Source: Moniliella sp. 'wahieum' (Eukaryota > Basidiomycota > Moniliellomycetes > Moniliellales > Moniliellaceae). From it: DNA of 64,000 nt. The stretch is from contig RSEE01000089.1 in assembly GCA_003971905.1 (NCBI GenBank), positions 224,137-288,136 of the forward strand, read 5' to 3'. Under the pieces are notes generated by a model that saw nothing but the letters and a program-made list of their open reading frames with translations, did not search any database and was not told where the DNA came from. Both the position numbers and the translations under genes were made by a program. Shown one piece after another: positions 35,050-47,815 of the stretch (its first letter is position 1; every line of letters begins with the position of its first letter).

Positions 35050-38000
35050 ATGGATCCAACGCCAGCGGGGACGTCCAGCCCTGCTCCCCACCGTCAAGGC
35101 GCCCACTGGCTTCAGCCTCAGCCTCAGTTTCAGCCTTCGCTCTCGCCCGCGTCCCAGGCAGCTCCGGCCCCTCATCCAGCACCAGCCCTAACCCAAGCCG
35201 TGAGCCTAGTCCCAAGCCCAGCCCAACCCCAACGTTAGGACTCTCACCCCCTTACCTCGCTTAGCCACCGCTGTCGGTCACGACTGGGTCTTTGTCCAAC
35301 CCGACCTGCGCCGCGCGCTGACCCGCCATGATGCCCAAAATCATAAGCTGTATATGGAGGGCTACCTGAGCCGGCGGGACGACCTTTCCTCCGACGGCCG
35401 TCCCCTACGACCGACCGACCCGCGCAAGGCTTGGTGTCTTTGCTTTGTCCAGCTTACTGGCACTGTGCTCTCCATCTGGCGTGTACATGAACTGACGGCG
35501 GCGGCGCAGGCTCAGATGCAGGTCCTCCATTTTATATGGACGTGACGGAAGGGGTGGTGGACTATGTGGGGGATCTTGGCGAGGCGGTTGCTTCGGTGCC
35601 CAACTCAAAGGGGACATACGAGAATGTTTTTCGCTCTGCACGGCGGGCGGTAACCGCTCGTACTGGTGTATCGAGGGTCCGGTTGGACCACGCCTGGTGC
35701 AGGCCTGGGTCAATGCCTTACGCCTCGCATCGTGGGAGAAGATGCGGCTCCAGGAAATATACACGGCTGCTCTCCTTCGTGCCCATCGATTCCCTCCTGT
35801 GGATTCGCGGACGCGGCGGATGAGTTCACTGGGAAAGCCGCTCACTCTCGGCGACCCGACTTCCCTCCCCGCCTTGGATGAAGACCAACTACCTTCGCCA
35901 GGCGATGAGGCTGACTTTTCCCTGGACATGGTTTCCTCGCCCATTCAGAAGGGCCGTATGGCTGGGAAAGTCAAGGCACGCTTCATGGGCTCGACTGAGT
36001 GGAAAAATGCATATCTCGTCCTGGCCGCCTCCCCTGAAGATGCGAGCAGCACGGCCACCAAGCCGTGGTATCTGAAGCTAGGCTCGGCCGGAAATCGCTC
36101 CAGTTTGCTCTTTTCGCACACCTCTGAGTTTACTCCAACCTACGACCCCTTCTTGGGCACTGTTCCGCCACCGGGGGTCGCCCCAACCAAAGCGGTGGCA
36201 TACTTTTACGAGTCAAAGTCGGCATACCATACCGGAGCTCGCCCTACGCAAGCGTCATCTACGCGGCTCATGTATATGCCGTCTACCCGTCACGGGCCGA
36301 GTTGGTGCAGGAATCGACTCTTTTCAAAGTTGAGGGAATGGTCTCCCCTCAGTCTCAGGAAAAATGCGCAAGGCAGGTGGGTGATGCTCATGCCCGCGTC
36401 TGAGCAGGGGAACAAGACAATGATGCATGGATCCTGGGTATGTTCGCTTCTTCCTGAATCACACTTTCTGTGCTGACCCTACGCAGGTTTCCTGGACGTG
36501 TTTCAACTCTACGGGCGGCCGGAACGGTTAAGCCTGGATCCACATGAGGAGAGTTCCCCCTTCTTTGCCTATCCGGTCGGAAAAGAGCGGGACCGGCTCT
36601 TCCTCGATCGGGAGCACACCGAGTTCCTCGACGTCACTATGACTTTCTTACCCACCGAGCTCAGGTGCACTCGGTCATGGCCTTGCGAATGCAGGGGAAG
36701 GCCGCTCTTGTCTCCTCTCCCGCAGCTTAACAAGGAAGCAGCATCTTTCCTTTCCGCCGGAAAGGGGATGATCAACCTCCCCAGACGTGCTGATTGGCAA
36801 GACGAGCCATCAACTGAACCCCATGCTCCGCGGCCCGAGACCGCTCGGCTTATCCATCGTCCCCTACAGGCGATATAACCGCGGCGATGTCTCGCCTAAG
36901 GTCCCTTCATCTGTCTCCCACTCTGGAGAAGGAGGAAACGCCCACTTCCCTTACCTCTCAGTCCTGCATCTCGTCGCACACACCGAATTGATTCGCCAGG
37001 CGTGCTGACTGGTGCCCATCCTCACTTTCCATCAGGAGAGCACTCGGCCTTCTCTGCTTCAGTGAAGCAGAACACCCCAATCCTCGTACCCTCTTGTTCC
37101 TCCCAAGTGGAAGCGCCCTTAGCGCAGATGGAAAACAGGGACCCTCAGCATCTGTCCGTTACGTTCGACCTTGTACCTTCATCCACTTTTCCCCCAGTAG
37201 CGCAGGCTCACCCCTTCTTGGTACACCTTTGGTCATCACAAATCTTGCCCCTGGTGAATGCACCAGTTCCAGCTCCAGCTCTAGCTCTCAGTTCCCGCTC
37301 CAGTCTCCGTGCAAGTCCCAAACCGAGTCCGAGTCCCCTTGCTGCTCACACCAGAGAAAACGATAGCGTGGAACCCCTCCCGCTCTCCATATGGAGTTAC
37401 ATTACCGCCTCCATCTCGCCTACTATCCGATTTCTCTCTTCCCTTGGCCTGCGATGCCCGCCCCTACCGGCACCTGTTTGGATGGGACTGTTTCTCCCTT
37501 AGGGTGCGCCATGACCGACACGAACCCCCCAATCTCCCCTCCACGCCCCGAGTCACCTCCAAACCAGCCCGCAGGTCTGCCGGTCCCCGCACCTTCCAGT
37601 CCAATTTCACCGCTTTCCCAACTTCCCACGAAGATATCACCCTTCCACACGAAAAGGGAAGAAACAAAAGCGACAAGGCACCCTTCGAGTCTTCCTCCCA
37701 CCCCTCTCCTAAAGAGTCTCCCCCTTCTTCAACTTCGCCTGGAGACATGGATCCTTCTTCCCTGGCCCCAGGTGTACACCCACCTATGATGGGCTATCTA
37801 TCGAATCCGTACGCGGCATGGCCGGGGATGCCCATGGCGGGAATGCCCATGTCGGGGATGCCATCATGCCGGGAATGCCCATGCCAGGGATGGCCTTTCC
37901 AGGGATGGCCATTCCAGGGATGGCCTTACCGGGAATGCCTATGCCGGGTATGGCCGTTCCTGGGATGCCTATGCCGGGAATGGGTATGGGAATGCCCTCG

Positions 38001-38213
38001 ATGCTAGGAATACAGGGCATGGGAACACGCTATACCGATCCGTATGAGCTGCGGATCCAGCAAGAAAATGCGCTTCAGGCGGCTCAGTTGGCGTATGCTC
38101 AGGCCATGGCTCAGCCTCCATCCTCTCCTCATCCTCCGGGCTCCCCAAGAGCACCTCCGTATCCGTGGGGCCCAATGGGTTATCCCTCTTTCAACTCTGG
38201 CCAGGAGAGCTAA
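35050..38213 (+). CDS. Caf120/Skg3-like PH-domain protein
   Basis: Fungal PH-domain family whose yeast members associate with CCR4-NOT (Caf120) or the bud neck (Skg3). ATG at 35050 starts a Pro/Gln-rich region. The PH domain spans about 35280-35780: KLYMEGYLSRRDDL, RKAWCLCFVQLTGTVLSIWR, then WVNALRLASWEKMRLQEIY. A second conserved region has MAGKVKARFMGSTEWKNAYLV, SVIYAAHVYAVYPSRAELV and, across a 49-nt intron at 36438-36486 (GTATG...CGCAG), NDAWILGFLDVFQLYGRPERL and FAYPVGKERDRLFLDREHTE. The long C-terminus is Pro/Ser-rich, with a Met-Pro-Gly repeat followed by YELRIQQENALQAAQLAYAQAMA. Several frame changes (near 35270, 35540, 35640, 36660, 37840). Confidence 0.8.
37830..37995 (+). repeat. 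Met-Pro-Gly protein repeat (GGGATGCC/GGAATGCC units)
   Basis: About 160 bp of 12- to 15-bp units that encode runs of MPGM, interspersed with MAIPGM and MAFPGM, in the Caf120-like gene. The frame is lost near 37860 and regained, probably by a base error within the repeat. Confidence 0.85.
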
Positions 38214-39972
38214 GACCATCCGATTTCTGTTATATTCCTACAGTTGGCTTACTGTTGGGCTTGATACCCCCCCTTATCCCCTTTCCTCCCTGTTCTGTTA
38301 GGGCCTTTTGATGATACAAAACCGAATCGCTGGGTAGTGTAACGTTACCGCTTCTTCCTTTTCGACTTTTTTTGCCATGCATCCGAATCTCCTTCAGCCA
38401 GCATGTGCCTGTGTATTTCGATGAGCATGGGGCGGGCGGGGCCTTACTACCTCACTGGGAGGAGGAACCTCCGCTCAGGATAGCACTCTTACACGCACGT
38501 GATCTTCTCTCTCTCGTCTGAGCCCGTGCGCTTGGGCTGAGTCCAGTTATTCTCTTCTCAAATGGCAGACCCGTTTTTCATTCGCCAATCTTGCCCGCGC
38601 TGAGGAGCTTGCCTCGAAATTGTCGTTCTCCGACGATGCTCGTCATTATCCAGCACTTCTCTCCCCCGCCAAAGGAGTCAACAGCTGGGTCGATTGTAGC
38701 CGTTTCGAAGAGAGGAGCTCATTCCCCCTGTTGGCACCAGTTTTCTCCTCGTCCACAAACTCATCCGATCCTGTAGATGAGTCGTCCTCATACACCTCAA
38801 TGGCTCACCATGGCATGAGCTCAGCCATTGAGTTTTCAGCGCCTCTTGAGCAGGAATACACTATTGGAAACGTAAATTCAATGTATCTAACGCTTCTATT
38901 ATTTCAATGGCCTGTCGAACACCCCCCCCTTCGCCTGGACGGAACAGCATCTGGAGAGATTGTGCGCATCTATGTTCCAACTTCCACTTGTGGCTTATTG
39001 GAGTACCGAGTTCGGACATTCCGTAGTCCTAAACTGAGTACTGACGCTCATATACATCCTGTGTGGAGGTGTGTAAAACAGAGCATATGAAGCAGTCAAA
39101 GAGAATCGCGCGAGTGCGACGACTAACAAGATGGAATATGGCAACAGCGATATCGGTACGAGAGAGATGAAGCTTGAAGACTAATAACTCGACGGTGTAT
39201 TAGTACCACCTTCTAAAGGCCATATTAGCGCCTCAATAGTTTAGCGCTGAGCTCAGCACCACTTCGCCGGCCCAATGTCGAGCTCGATCCCACGGGAGCG
39301 TGCATAATAGAATGGCGCAGTCGCTACATGACTATTACGCAGCTGTTGAGCACGTCATCGCGAGTCAATAAGACGCGCAATGGCCGCGGGCCAGGACAGA
39401 CGAGGCACAGCGAGCGCGCCACGAGGGACTGGCGAGGAAAGCATGTGGGCCTGGGCCTCGGCGTGTCTGTCCGCGGAAGTCGGAGGAGATGCAGTATGGC
39501 TGGTGTGGCAGATGTGGCCCGCGCTGCCTTCGCCTCCCCCTCATCGATCTCATCAGCGCCTCGTTGTGAAGGGACACCGTGCAGAGGGCCCCTGTCGTAT
39601 TCGGAGCGGGCCGGATCATTGGTCGAGTGCCTGTTAGCGATGATTCATCGATATATCTATCTATCGATCCAGGAGGCTAATCGATAATCGGCCCCACCCG
39701 TCGCAGTCCGTGGCTGCGTGGCTCGCTGTAGCAGTGTAATCTCCGAGTCCGGTCCCCACGTGAGCAGTGTGGTTTTGCAATCCTTATTCCACGCCGGCTG
39801 CCAAACGCCGGCGCTGGAAAAAGCCCGCAGACAATGAATTGATTAGAATGGCGACGCGTCTATGCATTTTTTCCCCTGCCCCTCCCGGCCCATCCCGCCT
39901 CGTTCTCTACCACCACCACCTAGCACGGCCCCAGCCGCTTCGTTTGACTGCAGTGCGTGTCCAGCCCCCGCC
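38214..39972. other. Intergenic region
   Basis: Follows the Caf120-like gene. A frame at about 38620-39090 is open for 156 codons but has no ATG at its start and no recognisable domain. The remainder has no coding character. Single AGTACTG word near 39034. Confidence 0.4.
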
Positions 39973-41312
39973 ATGTCTGCCACGCTTGGTCCTTGTCCTT
40001 TCCACACCATGTGGTACACCGCCTATACCGACCTTTCCCCCAAAGGAGACAGGGACCCGTCGCCCGCCCCCACCAGTCCCGGATCCTCTCCTCTCCTCCT
40101 TTCCACGATGTGCAGCTGTCCAGCTACGCCTCCCGCTCCGGAGCGAAAACTGCTTCCCTACCAGCGGTCGTCCTCGGAGCTGCTCCCTCTATTATTCCGC
40201 CATCCAGGGCTCAGGCCATTGACATTCTTCGTGCAGAAGCACGTGCCTTGCTCGCCGCTGCGGAACGCCTCAGCCGACCGGTCGAGGACTTCGCTACCTC
40301 ACCCGGCCAGTCATTTGATCATGCTGTCGAGGTAGCGTTGGAAGCTGTACGACCGCGTAGGGTCTGATGGCAAACTTCGACGCGCTCGGGCAAACTGGTG
40401 TGGTGTGGGGTGGGCAAGTCGGGATTGATTGGACGCAAGTTGCATGCCACCTCCCTCTCCCTGGGTATTCCCTCGGCCTTCCTGCATCCAATCGAGGCGC
40501 TGCATGGCGACCTGGGCATGGTAGAGCGGAAAGATGTGGTGCTCATTCTGTCCAACTCGGGGGCGACGAGTGAGTTGTTGGCCCTCACTCCGCACCTCTG
40601 CGACAGGGGGGCACGTATGATTGCGCTCTGTGGCAAGCCCGACTCCGATCTTGTCCTCCAGTCTGACGCATGGATCGACTGTCGCCTCCCGCTTCTGCAC
40701 CACCCCACGCCTCGGGCGCCACCAGCGTTTGCATCGTCAAATAGCTCGCGCACCCCTTCTTCCGCATCTACGCCTGGCCTGTCTTCCACCTCGGTATCGG
40801 GGGAGGAGGACTGGAGCGCTGAGGTCGAGTCCGCTGCCATGCTCTCGCTGGACGAGCCCTGTGGTTCCGGTCCTGAGCCCAGCACGCAAGAACCGGAAGC
40901 GTGGGGTCCTGTGCCTGCCCCCAGCTCCTCCACTACCCTCGCCTTGGCCATGGGCGACGCGCTCGTTTTTGCGCTGGCGCAAGCGCTGGGGCATGGCAAG
41001 GCGCAATTTGCTCTCAACCACCCAAATGGCGATTTGGGGCGGCAGCTGCGGGGCGAACGAGAGCAGTATAGTGCCAGCATCAGCTGTCGCACCGGATGCA
41101 TCTGTCCCCACTCCTGCTCGCCTTGGTGGCGGAGCTACACCGCAGCTAGTGCGTTCCGTTCCGTACCGTTGTTGTTCAGTCTGTGTTCTTTGTCCCGGCT
41201 GCAAGCTTCATATCTAGCGTTTTCCACTTGCCTCTGGGCTTGTCGCTCTTGGTATACCAACGTTCTTGGTCAGCTAGCCTCGAGGCAAGCGGGAAAAGCC
41301 GCAAAACAGTGA
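39973..41312 (+). CDS. KpsF/KdsD-type sugar isomerase (SIS domain)
   Basis: Expected to interconvert ketose and aldose sugar phosphates, like arabinose-5-phosphate isomerase. The first in-frame ATG is at 39973, with a frame change near 40130. N-terminal helices include QAIDILRAEARALLAAAERL. The SIS core, after a frame change near 40380, reads GVGKSGLIGRKLHATSLSLG, AFLHPIEALHGDLGMV, VVLILSNSGATSELLAL, then GARMIALCGKPDSDL. A long Ser/Pro-rich insert (40710-40930) separates the core from SSTTLALAMGDALVFALAQA and FALNHPNGDLGRQLRG, the KpsF/GutQ family ending. The two CBS domains of the bacterial enzyme are absent. The 304-codon frame stops at 41312, but the conserved part ends near 41060, so the true stop may be earlier. 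Confidence 0.8.
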
Positions 41313-43484
41313 CGGTAACATCTTCGCTCAACCGATGTTTAATCTATGAAGGTGCTCTCCACACAACACGAGTTTGATACGAAAACAACTTGACTGCATT
41401 TCACTTATAGAAGGGAAGATGGACGAACCTAGCGGGAATTGTCAAACATTGACGTCTGCACATCGATGGCGACAATGACCGATGAACTGAGGCTGCACAC
41501 ATGCAAAAAGAGCAAAGTGTCAGTAACAGAATCGAAGGAATCCGTCAAGAATCAGAGAAGTGCCGGAAAAAATTGGGTTCGGGCCTTTTCGGCAGCAATT
41601 GTACGTAGACCGTCGTGATATGATCATCATCAAAGGAAAAGGAAGAACAAACTTACCATTGGAAGCTTGCCCTGGAAGAGGTCTCATCAAGAGAGGCAGA
41701 GTAACATGAAGCGGTTGGGGGTATACTGTAACCACAAGAGTTGTCAGCACATCATGTCCAAGCGCCGCAAATGAAGAGCTCATAAAACAGCCTTGTTATC
41801 CTCAGCAGGCGGTGGCCCCTTGCAGTGGGGCACACCTCGGACGGTAATTCCAATTATTAATCCTTGCGAGAGCGCGCAGACCAGGAAGTATTGCTCACCA
41901 TTAGTCAGGGACGATGAAGCTGAAGCGACGGCCAAGGTAAAGGGTATCGAGATGGACCTGAGTAACGATTGTGTCAGCACATAAGGTTCGCTGCACGCTG
42001 GAAGGGTGCGTCAGGACCAAAATGGATCGCGAACCAATCGACCGCGAGACTCTAGTTTGATAAAGTGGTAAAATCATCCGACAGGGTAGTAACCAGCACT
42101 CACCTTAGACGTCCAGGGTATCTTGAGAAATGTGGTCCGGCTTTGCCGGAGTTCACCTTTGCATGGTCCTCATCAAGACAAGCGTGGGAAGGTGAGTGGT
42201 GGATGGCAGCAAGAGAAACGGAGAGAAGAAGAAAATTTATACCGGTCTGCAGAGGGATTGGGCGGAATGGTTGCAGAAGGAATCATTCCGCCAGATTACC
42301 TCCACCGCAGCAATTACATTATCTCACGTCGGACACGGGTAGTGTTGCGATTCACCGGGTCACCGGTCACCTGCCCCCGCCCATTGGGGCATGCACTGGG
42401 CCAAGTGTCCGCTATTGAGTGCTGTGCGGGTTCCACATTCCGCTGTGGCCAATACCGTCCCGCCGAAAGTAGAAAAAAAAGGAAAAAGAGAAGGTTTGCC
42501 GCTTCGCAAGACTGCCGCGCGCTTTCAGGCAATCTGCCCCCAAGCATGGCACTGGAATCCACCGAGACGTTCGATTGAGGCCGGCCTGGCGGAGTGCGCA
42601 GCAGAACTGCCTCCTCCATCTGTTTCCGCCCTCACAGGCGGAACCACATTACCAAACCGCTTACGTGGATGAGCTAAGCACGCTTTGCAGACGCGCCGCT
42701 CACCACTACCTCAGTCCTTCGATGGCAGCCCAACTAAGACGGGCGCACAACAGAGAACAGAATTCCCAAAGTACAGCCATTACAGCTGTCCCAGCGATAC
42801 GTAATACCCTGCGCCACGCCGCTGATTTGTATACCAGTCGCCATGCAAAACAATTTAATTTCCTCTGTCTATCTAGATCATTTTCTTGCACCATACACCC
42901 TAGCGGTAGACGCATACCAATCATGAGGCTTTTTGTGGGCGACACATCCGCAACGCATTCTCAGGCGGATCGTCCTGCAATACCACGCGTGTGTTCTTCT
43001 AGTCTTTTGCGTCCGTGGCGCCTCTCGCGGACAGGAGAGTGACACTAGTGACATGAGAATGTTACGTAACCCGGAGTGCTCTCTCGTCCTGTGAGCGGCG
43101 GCTGATGTTGGCGCCACAGCTGCAAGAGCCAGCCGCCGCTCGGCCGGGCGTAAGCTTGGCTGGCCCCCGTCGGCGCTCGACCCCCGTTCGCTCGCCTGCG
43201 TTGCTCCCACGCCCTGCCGCCCCCCGGCGTCTGCCTCGATGTGCGTCCGCGCCGCCCACCCGCCTCGGCCGCAACGCCTGTCGATGCAGCCGCTTCGCAC
43301 GCAGCGCCCCCTGGCGCTTCGCCTGGCTCGGGCGCCTGGGCGCTGGTGGTGCGGCCAGCGCAACCGCCGGCGGTAAGCGCCTCATCCTCCCTGAGGCCCG
43401 CTGGAGGCGCTTTCCGCGCGCTGCCGCTCCCGAACTGGGGCCTGCTGGCGTCACCGACCCACACGCGATTGCCTTTGGCTTTAA
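41313..43484. other. Region between the SIS and NTO1-like genes
   Basis: No gene supported. Minus-strand text at 41980-41780 and 42190-42060 has exon-like pieces bounded by GTGAGC- and AAG/CAG-type signals that could be a small secreted-protein gene, but I cannot build one. GC-rich frames at 43100-43480 lie just upstream of the NTO1-like coding region and may be its N-terminal exon or leader. Confidence 0.35.
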
Positions 43485-45362
43485 CAGCTCCCTCCTGCCT
43501 CCCGCCCATCAGCCACCTCCACCCGCCGCCCCGTCGAATATGATATGGACGAGCAGGATGCCCAATGGCTGTCTCTTCTCAATGATGCCCGCCGCAGCGC
43601 CAACTTTGCCCCGGTATCCCCGAGCTTTCGAGCTTATACTGGACCGCTTCGAACGGGAGGGCGTGTTTGATGGTACGTGCCCCCGTCCTGCTGGGACGTA
43701 TGGATGGCACATCAACTGACTCTCCCAACCGCCAGGCTCGTTCGCGCGAATATCTATCAGCGTTGAATGGATCCAGTGATGCTGGTGATCCCACTATTGT
43801 CAATGCCCCCTGGCAATGGGACGCATGTTTCCCACAGTCCGCAACCGACGATGTCGAACTGGACGAGACCCATCTCGCTGCGCTGTCTGTGACGATGGGG
43901 AGTGCGAGAGCGGCAACCAGATTGTCTATTGCGATGGGTGCAACCTCGCCGTCCACCAAGTCTGCTACGGCATTCCTTACATCCCTGAAGGGCAATGGCA
44001 CTGCCGCCGCTGCGACTCGGGCAACGGACGCAGGTTGCGGTGTGAACTGTGCCCCCACAGTGAAATTCCCATCGACCTCCCTGTGCATCTGCCTATAGCA
44101 TCAGGTCAACCTTTACCCTATCTCCACCTCTCTGGTGCGCGTCCGGGTCTCGATGCCGCGTTGCGAGCGGCTGCGTCCGATCAGACGATTCTATCCTCAC
44201 TGCCACTTCCATCGATCCACCAACATCTTTGACTGCATGGAAGCAAACGACCCAGGGGGCTTGGGTTCACCTTCTCTGCGCACTCTGGATCCCGGAGACG
44301 GACATTGCCCCGACACGGTTGCCCTACATGGAGCCGGTCCAAGGTGTAGAGACCGTGCCCCGGGAGCGACGTGCCTTGACGTGCTACCTGTGTCGCTCCC
44401 CTTCCAAGGCACCTCCCCTTCGCATGCCGGGGGCGTGCATTGAGTGCAGTCATCCACCGTGCCTGTTGGCTTTCCATGTGACGTGTGCGCGCGCCGCCGG
44501 ACTGCTCACAAGGTCACTCGTCGCTTTGAGCACGAGGTGGAGGACGAGGGCGAGACTTGGAAGATGTGGTGCCACCGTCATTGTCCTGCTGGGCATGAGA
44601 CGCATGGGTCCTACACTCCATCCGATCGAGAGGCCATTTTCAGCGTCTTAAGGTCCGCGCCCGTAATCGTGCCCGACTTGGCGCTTGCTCAGCGTACCCC
44701 ACCAGCGCCACGACACGCGCGAACGCGCACCACAAGTCGGCCCAGAGGATGCTGCAGTCCTTAATCCACAAGCCTGTGGCAAACGCGTACATGATCGACC
44801 GAGTACGCGCGTATGTTGCCCGCATGCCACTTTCACCTGAAGGATCCAACGACGAGCAGACCAAAGAGGACAAGTACAACGTCATCATCTCGGTGGCCAA
44901 GTACTGGGCGCTCAAGCGGCAGGCCGCACGAGGGGCACCTTTGATCCGAAGGTTCATCATTGACCCTGTCGTGCAGGCTGACGCTCCGCCGCCCTTCCCC
45001 CCTCCTACCCAGCCGCTTCATGCCCTGCGTTTGGACCCCAGGCCCAAAAAGGGTCGCAAGCCAGTTTTCCCCCGTCTCGCTATCACGGTGCAAGTGGCCG
45101 TACAGGAAGCCACGCAAGCCATTGGCCGCGTTCTCCGGGCCGTTCCTCAAGCACAGAGAAACAAAGTCTGGTCCCAGATCGTCGCCCTGTCCCACGGGCC
45201 CTTTTTCTCCTTCGCTCAGTTCACGTTTGCTGTAGAAGGCTGCTTGAGGGCTTGCCCATCTCAATTCGAGACACGGTGGAGATGATCTTGTTGGCCGCCA
45301 AGCCCCCCGATCCAGTTTTCTCGGGGTTCCATGGCGTCGGGACACCACCCATCAGGATCTGA
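43485..45362 (+). CDS. NTO1: NTO1/BRPF-type PHD-finger protein (NuA3 histone acetyltransferase subunit)
   Basis: Scaffold subunit that couples histone H3 reading to acetylation. A CAG acceptor at 43485-43487 may start this exon, so the 5' end is open. The EPL1-like block [20 protein letters not shown] is followed, after a frame change near 43612, by [16 protein letters not shown] and an intron beginning GTACGTG at about 43673. The first PHD finger has [33 protein letters not shown] and WHCRRC. An intron or gap (44090-44230) leads to the extended [43 protein letters not shown] and [20 protein letters not shown]. The conserved C-terminal block includes [20 protein letters not shown]. Stop TGA at 45360-45362. 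Order and spacing match fungal NTO1 proteins. Confidence 0.86.
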
Positions 45363-47815
45363 CCAGCTCCGCTCTCGTGTAGGGCCTTGCCTCCCTCCCC
45401 AACGGCCGTGGATCCAGAATGACGTCTACCATCGCTTACTCCATTCCGCCTCCCGTCCGCCCCTTGCGCCGCTGCTAGGACCCTCCCAAGTCGACGCCAG
45501 GCAGTGTACCCCAGCCGTCACGTCGGGGTCTTTTCCGACGCCCGCTCCTGGCATATCTGACCCCATCAGCGTCAACCATCATGTCCAGGAGGGTAGCCTG
45601 TGGGGGTTCTGACGTCAGCGGGGAACCCGATTATGCGGGTGACTCAGAGGCGATGGAAACACCCCGTGTCAGGGAGAACGGCGATGGCAAAGGGGCCAAC
45701 ATGGAGGAGGCCTCGCTGGATGTCTCCACTGACCTCCATGTTGATGCTGCTGGCGATTCGATACAGATATTGACGCCGACGAAGATGCGGAAGGCGAAGC
45801 GGATGGTGGAGACTGGTATGAGGTACCGCAAACGAAATGGCGGTTTCAACCTTCCCGACGGCCTTACGGCTTGGGTCTCCACCACTGCCATCATCATCAT
45901 TATTATCGTACCCCCGCGTGGATGCCATTTTTCCCCTCACCCCGACAGCGATACTATGAATGTTGGGGGTGCTGGGACACCGGGCCGGTCGCAAATATAC
46001 CCCAAGTGTTGACTATAAGGTCTCAACCCTCATTGATGCATCCGTCACCACGGACACAAGACGTCTCAAGTACCATTGTGGCGGCTCCTGTGCATGGCAT
46101 GTATTTCACCAACAGTGCTGATGATGACTCAGACGGTTACCATCGCCTGGGTTCATTGGTCCATTTCCCCCCCTACCACACTCCCGATTCAGGGGTGCTT
46201 GAACCACCGCAGCAGCTATTATCGCGCCATTCTCTACAACATCTTTTCTGAGGCCGGCTGTGTATCTTCCATCATGAGCGGCACCATCAGTCTCCTCCCT
46301 CTAACTCTGCCACACCCGATGCTGTGCCAACCTTCAGCGTGGCACCACATGCACCAGCCTTTAGAGGCCCATTCCCTTCCCCGGCTCCAATCAGGGTTCA
46401 TGAGTACATCCCAAAACATCCACACCCTGGCTGGGAGATCGCAAGCACCAGTGCTCCATTAAGCATGGCCGAACTACCTCTTTCCAGCATAGGCCAAGGC
46501 GAACTAGCCACATCAAGTTTTGCTCCTACTGCCTCCCACACTCATCAAGCAAATGCAACATCATCTCAGTCTTCATGGCCAGGCAGTGCGCAGCCGGCCT
46601 ATTTCGATTTCGGTCGCCCGCCATCTGGTAGCCTGCCTCTCTCGCAACTTCCACGGCTCACTCATGCACGCTGCAGTACCAATACTGAAGGTTCCGTCTC
46701 CATACCCGCTTCGCATCCCTTGGTCTCCTCGAGCGACTGGATCGCATTTGTCCCACCCATGTCTCGTGTCTCTGGAACTGCTCATTCCTCTCACTCCGCT
46801 CCTTTTATCAAGGGAAAGGCGTGGAAGGAAGAGAACGTGCGGGGGATGAGGCTTTAGGATTAGCCCCCGCTGGACCATCAGAGAATTCGCAAGCAACATT
46901 ATCCTTGTCAGGAACTTCAGCTCACCCGAGCCAACTCCTCGAACCGGCAGCGAATGAGAGAGGGCGTGGCCCTCGAGAAAAGGTAAGAATCCCATCCGCT
47001 AAGTTCTTATTCAACCAGCTTCGCCATGCTGGGTTGTCTAATGAAGTTCCAAGTGGTTCGTGTGCGGATGAATGTGTCGATGGATTAATGACCTCCTTCT
47101 CGTTTCCTTCCCAGCCGCCCGTCGAAGGGGATCCCTCCAGGCCAATGGGAGGCAACGACCCACCCCTTCCCACTGCATGGTCGACTGCCCCTATTCGTAA
47201 AACGTATGCCCTTCGCCGATCATTGCACACTTCCGGGACCGAAGAGGAAGAAAACAGCAACCCATCACGAAATGGGCAGGCTTCATCAAGCAAAAGAGCA
47301 CGATATCTTTCCCCAGCGGCAGAGGGAGAAGTTGCGCGCACGGCCGAAGAGAAGACTACGCCACTTGCTGCGACGCGTAATGCCTCTGCTTCTGCTAGGG
47401 GTAGCAGCCCCCCCGGCCAATTGGGATCGCACAAGGCATCTACGGCTAAGTCACGGGACGTTGGCGAAGTGTCAGCTACGTCTTTTGGCGCGCCAGCCCT
47501 AAGCGAAAGGGGAGGGCCGAGCTCGTCCTCTACTCTTTTGGCTGCTGGGACCGCGTCAGATCTACCTGCCTCACAGCCGATCCAATCTACCCTCCACAGC
47601 TCCGCGCTTGCATCGGAAGAACCGACGGCTGCGAGCAGCCCGCGGCGTCGTCGGAGGCAGCGTTCTTCCCCGGCCTCCTGGGGCTGGAGAACGTACGAGT
47701 GCAATCAAGCGAGGAAGTTACAGGACGGCAAAGCTTTGCCAAGTTCAACGAGGGCTGGATTCTCTCCGGCTCTCGCACCCGCACGGGTACCAGATCGAAC
47801 GACCTACGGCGCTAA
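45363..47815 (+). CDS. Ser/Pro-rich disordered protein, or C-terminal extension of the NTO1-like gene
   Basis: A chain of overlapping plus frames with His, Ser and Pro bias: an acidic stretch (DADEDAEGEADGG near 45770), a (CAT)n-encoded His run near 45885-45900, and a 400-codon frame from 46821. The last frame ends, after a shift near 47710, with QSFAKFNEGWILSGSRTRTG and TAA at 47813-47815. I do not recognise a domain. The F-N-x-G-W tail is reminiscent of C-termini in some fungal chromatin proteins, so this could be the tail of the upstream PHD protein rather than a separate gene. A standalone start could be ATG 45331. Confidence 0.4.

Noticed and set aside
38619-39090. 156-codon plus-strand ORF
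   Set aside because: It begins with TTG rather than ATG, with no domain, no splice support and no neighbour evidence.
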